Positions 20,041 through 24,149 of a DNA stretch of 24,149 bases are shown in pieces (the first letter of the stretch is position 1; each line of letters starts with the position of its first letter). Source of the DNA: Bolinopsis microptera (taxonomy: Eukaryota; Ctenophora; Tentaculata; Lobata; Bolinopsidae); assembly GCF_026151205.1 (NCBI RefSeq), contig NW_026971879.1:1-24149 (forward strand), in the 5' to 3' direction. Below the pieces are notes generated by a model. The model was not told the origin of the DNA and ran no database searches. It worked only from the letters and a program-made list of their open reading frames with translations. Both the position numbers and the translations under genes were made by a program.

Positions 20041-22540
20041 AAACCCATGCCCTCAGTAAAATAATATCTTACGTCGTTTAACCTTTAACCTTTTACACAG
20101 TAAACGTTTTCCGTGGCAATCCTGCCCCCCCCATAGCCCCGTTTTGTCCACCCCTTTGCCAAACATAGGTCCCCCCCTGCCCCCCCATGTGGGTTTTTGG
20201 CTTTTGTAAAAAAGGAGAAAAAAGTATTTATTTTAACCCACCATTTACCAGAGGTACCCAAATTGTGGGACTTGTTGTCCCCCCTAACTAGGGCCTTATC
20301 GAGGGAATCATGGTTTACACACCAATCGGGCCCCCGTCCCCTATTTGAATACAGAAATCCTGGGGGGAGGGGGGGACCTGGGAAAAACACAAGGAAACAT
20401 GTTGTATAAAAACGTTGTGAATCGGTTTACTTTTAGTGTTTTAATTATAGAGGAGTTTAATCGTGCATGGTTGGTTGGTTCGAATGTGTTAAAAAAGTAG
20501 AATAAAATATTTGTAAACAAAAAAAACTAATGCTTACGATTAGTTTGGGGAGGGTGTGGGGTCGCCCTTTTGTGGATTGTGTACAGCCTTGCTGTTTGGG
20601 AATGTCATCATAAAAGGTCCACAGTTCCCCACTTCCCAGAGGAATGAAAAGACCGTTCAGTTCGATAGGGTAAACTTTATCATGTTCAATCCCCTGAAAG
20701 AATACGAAATAGAAACTTTTTGCTAACTCGGTTTGGGGAAAATAAAAAAAAAGCGTACAACCCGAAAAGAAGTACTAAACCAAAACCAGGAAAAAACAAG
20801 GTATTCAAAAAAAAAAGAAAAAGTAAACAAATGCACTGTTTTTTAAATATGTAGATCTAAATAAACTAAAAAGAACCCACCTCGTAAAGTTATCACTCCG
20901 CAGTGGGTTATTCTTAAGTACTCTGTATTTCCCCTGCCCCCGTACCCCCTTTTACATTTGGTATCTCCGGACTCAACTCACCACTCGAAAACTTCTCGGA
21001 AGGGCGAGTCCAGCCCCGGAGAGGAACGAAGAGGATGAGAACTGAAATTGGAAACTTACTAGCCAAAGTAATGGCGGGGTCCCCCCTTCCGTGGCGAAAA
21101 ACCCGTTAAAACCCTGACCCAAGGTTTAATTAATTAAGTTTAAGAGAAATTAAATAAATAATTGGTATGAAAGTCAGGTTTAAAAACACATGTTTTGCGT
21201 TTCTTTGCCGCATTGGGTTGAAGACTTACGGTGACCCTCTACAACCACCTGGAGCAATATCAAGAAAAAACCCCCCCTTATAACACTTTTTACAAACGTA
21301 TTTTTCACCAAACATAGGCTTAAATTTATCCAACCTTAACAGTTTTTTTTAAATCAGACCTCTAAACCCAAGCGGACCTAACCCCTCCACAGACATAAAT
21401 TAACTTGGTAAACCAATAACCACCCCTCGGAGAGGAGGCCCTGTCCCCAAGAAGGCTCAGACAAAGGCCCCCGCCTTTTCAATCACACAGCTTTTCTACC
21501 TCAAGGCAACGTGAAACTCCCGGCCCCCCCACATCCTTTAGCGGAATAACAAGTGGGGGTAAAAATCTTGTAAAATTTTCAAGTTTGTTTCCCCCCCCCC
21601 TGCCTGAAACACACACGCCAAAGCCAAACAGAGTTTTACCTGGGAGAATAAACACCCACCTTTAGGAGACACACAAATATCCCCGTTGAACACCCTTCTA
21701 CTCTCACAACTCCCCCCACACAATTCATCCGTGGCACTAACCATATTTTTATATTTTTTCCCATACAAATAAACCCAGTATTCATAATTTTTTTAAAAAA
21801 CCAATCGTGTCGTGTATACCACTGGGTGCAACCACTGTTGGGGTTTTTACCCACTGAAAGGCTTGATAAAACTGAACCGTTTCCCCCCCCATTCACTCCC
21901 CCGAAAAACCAACCACACACGAACCAAATTTACATTGAATAATGGGGTAATATAACTCGGGGCGTATCTCCCTATTAACCTAACCTGCACTTGGTATCCC
22001 CACCCAGAAAAAGCCACGAAATAGTTTTTTTCCCAACCGAGAAAACCCCTAGAAGTATTACAGTGCTTGGGTAAGGGAGTTTTTTAAACCGTTATGAAAA
22101 CCGAACAAAGTTTGGAGCTGGGGGGGGAACCACCCGGGCCCCCGCCCTGGGATTCCTTGTTAACTATTAGGGAAAAACCTGGTTTTAAAATTATCCATCC
22201 ACCAAGGGGGGGGGAGAGCAACGTTTTTTTTTTTTTGTCTAAAATAAATTGTTTTCAGAAAAATAGAACCCCCCCCAAGTAAGGGGACGGTTCCCCCAAC
22301 AGGGAAGCTGAGCCGCTTTCACACAAGTATACCTGTAAAGGAAAAATTTCAATCATTATTGTAAGGAGAGAAGTCCCCTAGCCAGGGGTCCCGATAATAA
22401 TCCTCCGGGTAAGAGTAAAAGCTGGTGTGACGCGATGTTGGGTACGTTAGAACTATAAAATGACCTCTGAGGACAGAAAAGGGTTTTTAAAACCCTTTAA
22501 AGTTTAAAACCGTTAAAGCTAAAACTCTGTCTACACTAGC
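20041..22540. other. AT-rich stretch, no recognised gene
   Basis: Mixed-quality sequence. Overlapping minus frames at 21538-21768 and 21636-21920, and opposing frames near 20085-20409, translate without any motif. There is a 15-bp palindrome GGGTTTTTAAAACCC at 22481-22495 and a TTAATTAA-containing patch near 21127. Nothing else can be supported. Confidence 0.5.
20188..20207 (+). repeat. 20-bp direct repeat, copy 2
   Basis: Identical over 20 bp to 5178-5197; see that entry. This copy is preceded by C-runs and followed by A-runs. Confidence 0.35.
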
Positions 22541-22669
22541 GGTCTACTTCTTTTTTTCTTGAACCCATTGTAAAATAAACTTTATCCTCTTTTGAAAAGG
22601 AAGCCGCCAGTCAGATCAGAGTGGATTTTAGTGGGTTTAGTAATCAAGAAGAAGTGAGGGGCTGGTACC

Positions 22670-22699
22670 ATTTAGTGAGATTTAGTGTAATTTAGTGCT
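22670..22699 (+). repeat. Three tandem copies of a 10-bp unit
   Basis: ATTTAGTG followed by two variable bases (AG, TA, CT) repeats exactly three times at a 10-bp period. A looser TTTAGTGGG-type copy lies upstream near 22627-22640. A 10-bp period places each copy on the same face of the helix, so a protein-binding array is conceivable, though a short microsatellite is simpler. Confidence 0.6.
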
Positions 22700-22864
22700 T
22701 CGTGGTGAGGCGCAACTTCCGTTTATAATTACAAATCGATAATTACCTAACTTTACGTTTTAAGAGAAGGAGAAAGAAACCTGTCAAGGGCAAACTTTTT
22801 GAGGAGCAACCGAACATTTATAATGTTTCAACCGACAATTTAGAATATGTGTTTTTAGGTGTGG

Positions 22865-22895
22865 TCACGTGATGTTTGTCACAGAATATGGCGCC
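22865..22895 (+). promoter_or_regulatory. E-box TCACGTGA plus ATGGCGCC, promoter-like
   Basis: The palindrome TCACGTGA at 22865-22872 is followed 15 bases later by ATGGCGCC at 22888-22895. In animal promoters CACGTG sites and ATGGCG (YY1-type, often at the transcription or translation start) commonly lie close together in CpG-containing DNA. The pairing is seen in the sequence; the promoter role is inference. No obvious gene follows, since the repeat array begins about 550 bp downstream. Confidence 0.25.
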
Positions 22896-23004
22896 AGGTA
22901 CGGTTAAGAACGGTCAAGAACTTAACTTTCGTCAGAATTATTGCAGCTTCCCCAGACATCAAGTTGCCAATCTGTTCAAGTTTTATAGCTTCAACAGACA
23001 CTAA
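22888..23004 (+). CDS. 38-codon ATG open frame at ATGGCGCC
   Basis: This starts at the ATG within ATGGCGCC (purine at -3) and ends in TAA at 23002-23004. The N-terminus MAPGTVKNGQELNF looks natural, and the remainder is mixed with several Phe and Asn. It may be a first coding exon running into an intron or a short upstream frame. It is small, unrecognised, and overlaps an open frame in another register. Confidence 0.12.
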   Translation: MAPGTVKNGQELNFRQNYCSFPRHQVANLFKFYSFNRH

Positions 23005-23022
23005 GTATCCATCTAGAACACC
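22941..23022 (+). repeat. Degenerate 42-bp tandem duplication
   Basis: 22941-22982 and 22983-23022 align with shared blocks AGCTTC, CAGACA, AAGT, CC and ATCT in the same order. CAGACA starts at 22953 and 22995. Roughly two thirds of positions agree by eye. Further faint copies (GACTAAGTAT near 23054, CAGACATAGC near 23078) suggest an older array. Confidence 0.35.
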
Positions 23023-23334
23023 GTGTTACCAGCTAAAACACCTGCAGTGTCCCGACTAAGTATTTATACATAGTTGTAACAGACATAGCGTTACAGGGTA
23101 GCTTCACAACCTGTTGATAAGGGTAGGTCTCCAGAGTCCGGAGAAATTAGGTGAAGACGAAACTATCACAGTTTTAGAGATTGGTTATAATTTACACTTA
23201 GTTTCAAGGTGAGAAGATAGATTCGCAACACCTAAGTACAGGCTCGACTTACGCGGATCGAGGTTAGAACTGCAGCCATACATTTCATCTTAACGACTCT
23301 AAATATATTCTAGTAGAGTTCTTTTAGCTACTCT

Positions 23335-23356
23335 AAAACCAGTGGGAGCTGGTTTT
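23335..23356 (+). repeat. Hairpin, 8-bp perfect stem
   Basis: AAAACCAG at 23335-23342 and CTGGTTTT at 23349-23356 are perfect reverse complements around the six-base loop TGGGAG. Two further short arms, ACTCTA (23296-23301) and TAGAGT (23314-23319), can pair just upstream. It does not match the histone stem-loop and has no T-run terminator. Function is unknown. Confidence 0.4.
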
Positions 23357-23440
23357 ACAGTTGGATCTGTTGTTGAAAACACTAGCCCACAACAAAACAC
23401 CTCATTTTGGTAGACTAGTTGACTGATGGGGGGGGTGTCA

Positions 23441-23470
23441 TGTCCGTCTATGTCCGCCTATGTCCTGTCC
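23441..23470 (-). repeat. Inverted copy of the 20-bp minisatellite
   Basis: Bases 23441-23465 are the reverse complement of 23554-23578 with two mismatches in 25 positions, so minisatellite units exist here in the opposite orientation, about 50 bp before the forward array. The two arms could fold into a cruciform. Confidence 0.75.
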
Positions 23471-23519
23471 TTTTTGGATTCTATGAGACAACGGACGTGT
23501 TTTTTTTTTTTGGGGCATT

Positions 23520-23648
23520 GGCGGACACGGACGGACATTGGGGGGACTCAAACGGACATTGGCGGACACAGACGGACATTGGCGGACACGGACGGACATT
23601 TGCGGACCCGGACGGACATTGGCGGACTCGACGGACATTGGGGACATT
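23520..23648 (+). repeat. 20-bp GGCGGACACGGACGGACATT minisatellite
   Basis: Six head-to-tail units at 23520-23539, 23540-23560, 23561-23580, 23581-23600, 23601-23620 and 23621-23639, followed by a truncated one. The right half (GACGGACATT) is nearly invariant, while the left half varies. The unit is not a multiple of three, so the open frames through it (plus 23419-23682, minus 23438-23647) are repeat artefacts. Confidence 0.9.
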
Positions 23649-24149
23649 AGCTCAGGAGGAGAGGACTCAGGAGGAGGACTGAGGAGACTGAGACGGAGGA
23701 GGACTGAAGAGTAACTGAGGAGGAAAAGGCTGGGAGGATGGCTGAGGAGGATGGCTGAGGAGGATGGGTGGGAGGAGACGGGAGGAACGAGGAGGATGAG
23801 AGAGGGGGGAAGGGGATCAGGAAGCCCGGAGGAGGAAAGGGGGAAGGGGCCCCGAAGGAGGACCCCAGGGGGAGGAGGGGGAGAACTGAGGAGGTGAAAA
23901 TAGGAGGAGGGGATGTCAGGAGGAGGACTGAGGAGGGACGAGGAGGGTGGCTGAGGAGGATGGCGAGGAGGATGGTGAGGGGATGACTGAAAGGAGGGGG
24001 GGGAGGAAGAGGGGGGAAAGGACGGGGAGGAGGGGGAAGGGACTGAGGAGGGAAGGAGGGCCCAGGGGGGAAGGTGGACCCAGGGGAGGGGGACCCAGGA
24101 GGGGAGGACCCCGGGGAGGACCCAGGAAAAGGCCCCAGGGGGAAAGGCG
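23649..24149 (+). repeat. Purine-rich GGAGGA repeat to window edge
   Basis: About 500 bp are almost all G and A, made of GGAGGACTGA, GGAGGATGGCTGA and GGGGAGGACCCAGG variants. Around 23735-23770 a 13-bp unit GGCTGAGGAGGAT repeats twice in clean register. The array continues to the last base, so its true length is unknown. Such mirror-like purine tracts can form triplex or G-quadruplex structures and are hard to sequence and assemble. Confidence 0.85.

Larger units (their letters stand above)
22541..23440. other. Cleaner stretch with short repeats
   Basis: Homopolymer lengths are ordinary here, so this is among the most reliable sequence in the window. It holds three copies of a 10-bp unit, an E-box next to ATGGCGCC, a 42-bp duplication and a small hairpin, each listed separately. 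The longest open frame starts at a GTG (22859-23059), and no family is recognised. Confidence 0.55.

Noticed and set aside
20477-20485. GGTTCGAAT resembling a tRNA B box
   Set aside because: No A box, anticodon arm or acceptor stem could be placed at the correct distances.
23419-23682. Repeat protein with GHWRTxTD units
   Set aside because: The 20-bp unit is not a multiple of three, so the apparent protein repeat is just three frames of the minisatellite in turn.

Overview
This window reads as non-coding DNA from a eukaryote, probably an animal, and its base-level quality is poor and uneven. The reasons are the lack of any dense run of intact genes, the minisatellite and simple repeats, the AT-rich intergenic character, and scattered remnants that look like mobile-element coding sequence. 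No rRNA, tRNA, CRISPR array or bacterial operon is visible, and the species cannot be named from the sequence. Runs of A, C, G and T are all lengthened, worst at 1-3420 and 5560-7400. This is what a consensus of few noisy long reads looks like. Frameshifts are therefore expected everywhere, and intact genes could be hidden.

Layout: 1-3420 is a homopolymer-dominated stretch with nothing interpretable. 3600-5290 is cleaner and strongly strand-skewed (pyrimidine on +, purine on -). Its minus strand holds a chain of short open segments in shifting frames, including an 84-codon lysine-rich segment and a 73-codon segment ending in a GG-plus-hydrophobic tail. It may be a broken gene or a decayed DNA element; a Polinton/adintovirus-type minor capsid protein is a tentative idea. 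5560-7400 is noisy again. 7400-9760 is AT-rich without recognised genes.

9847-10170 is a degenerate CCAGTA tandem array, followed at 10336-10413 by an almost pure G run. 10414-18600 is AT-rich with scattered open frames that I do not recognise. At 18621-18890 a minus-strand frame carries a motif resembling the catalytic motif A of non-LTR (LINE) reverse transcriptases, the best single protein clue in the window. 19891-20040 is a short AT-rich tandem repeat. 20041-22540 shows nothing firm.

22540-23420 is a cleaner stretch with small repeats, a TCACGTGA E-box beside ATGGCGCC, and a small hairpin. From 23441 to the end the window is repetitive: a 20-bp minisatellite with an inverted upstream copy, then about 500 bp of purine-rich GGAGGA-type repeat that runs off the edge. 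No set of genes can be shown to work together here. The picture is repeat-rich intergenic DNA with mobile-element fossils.
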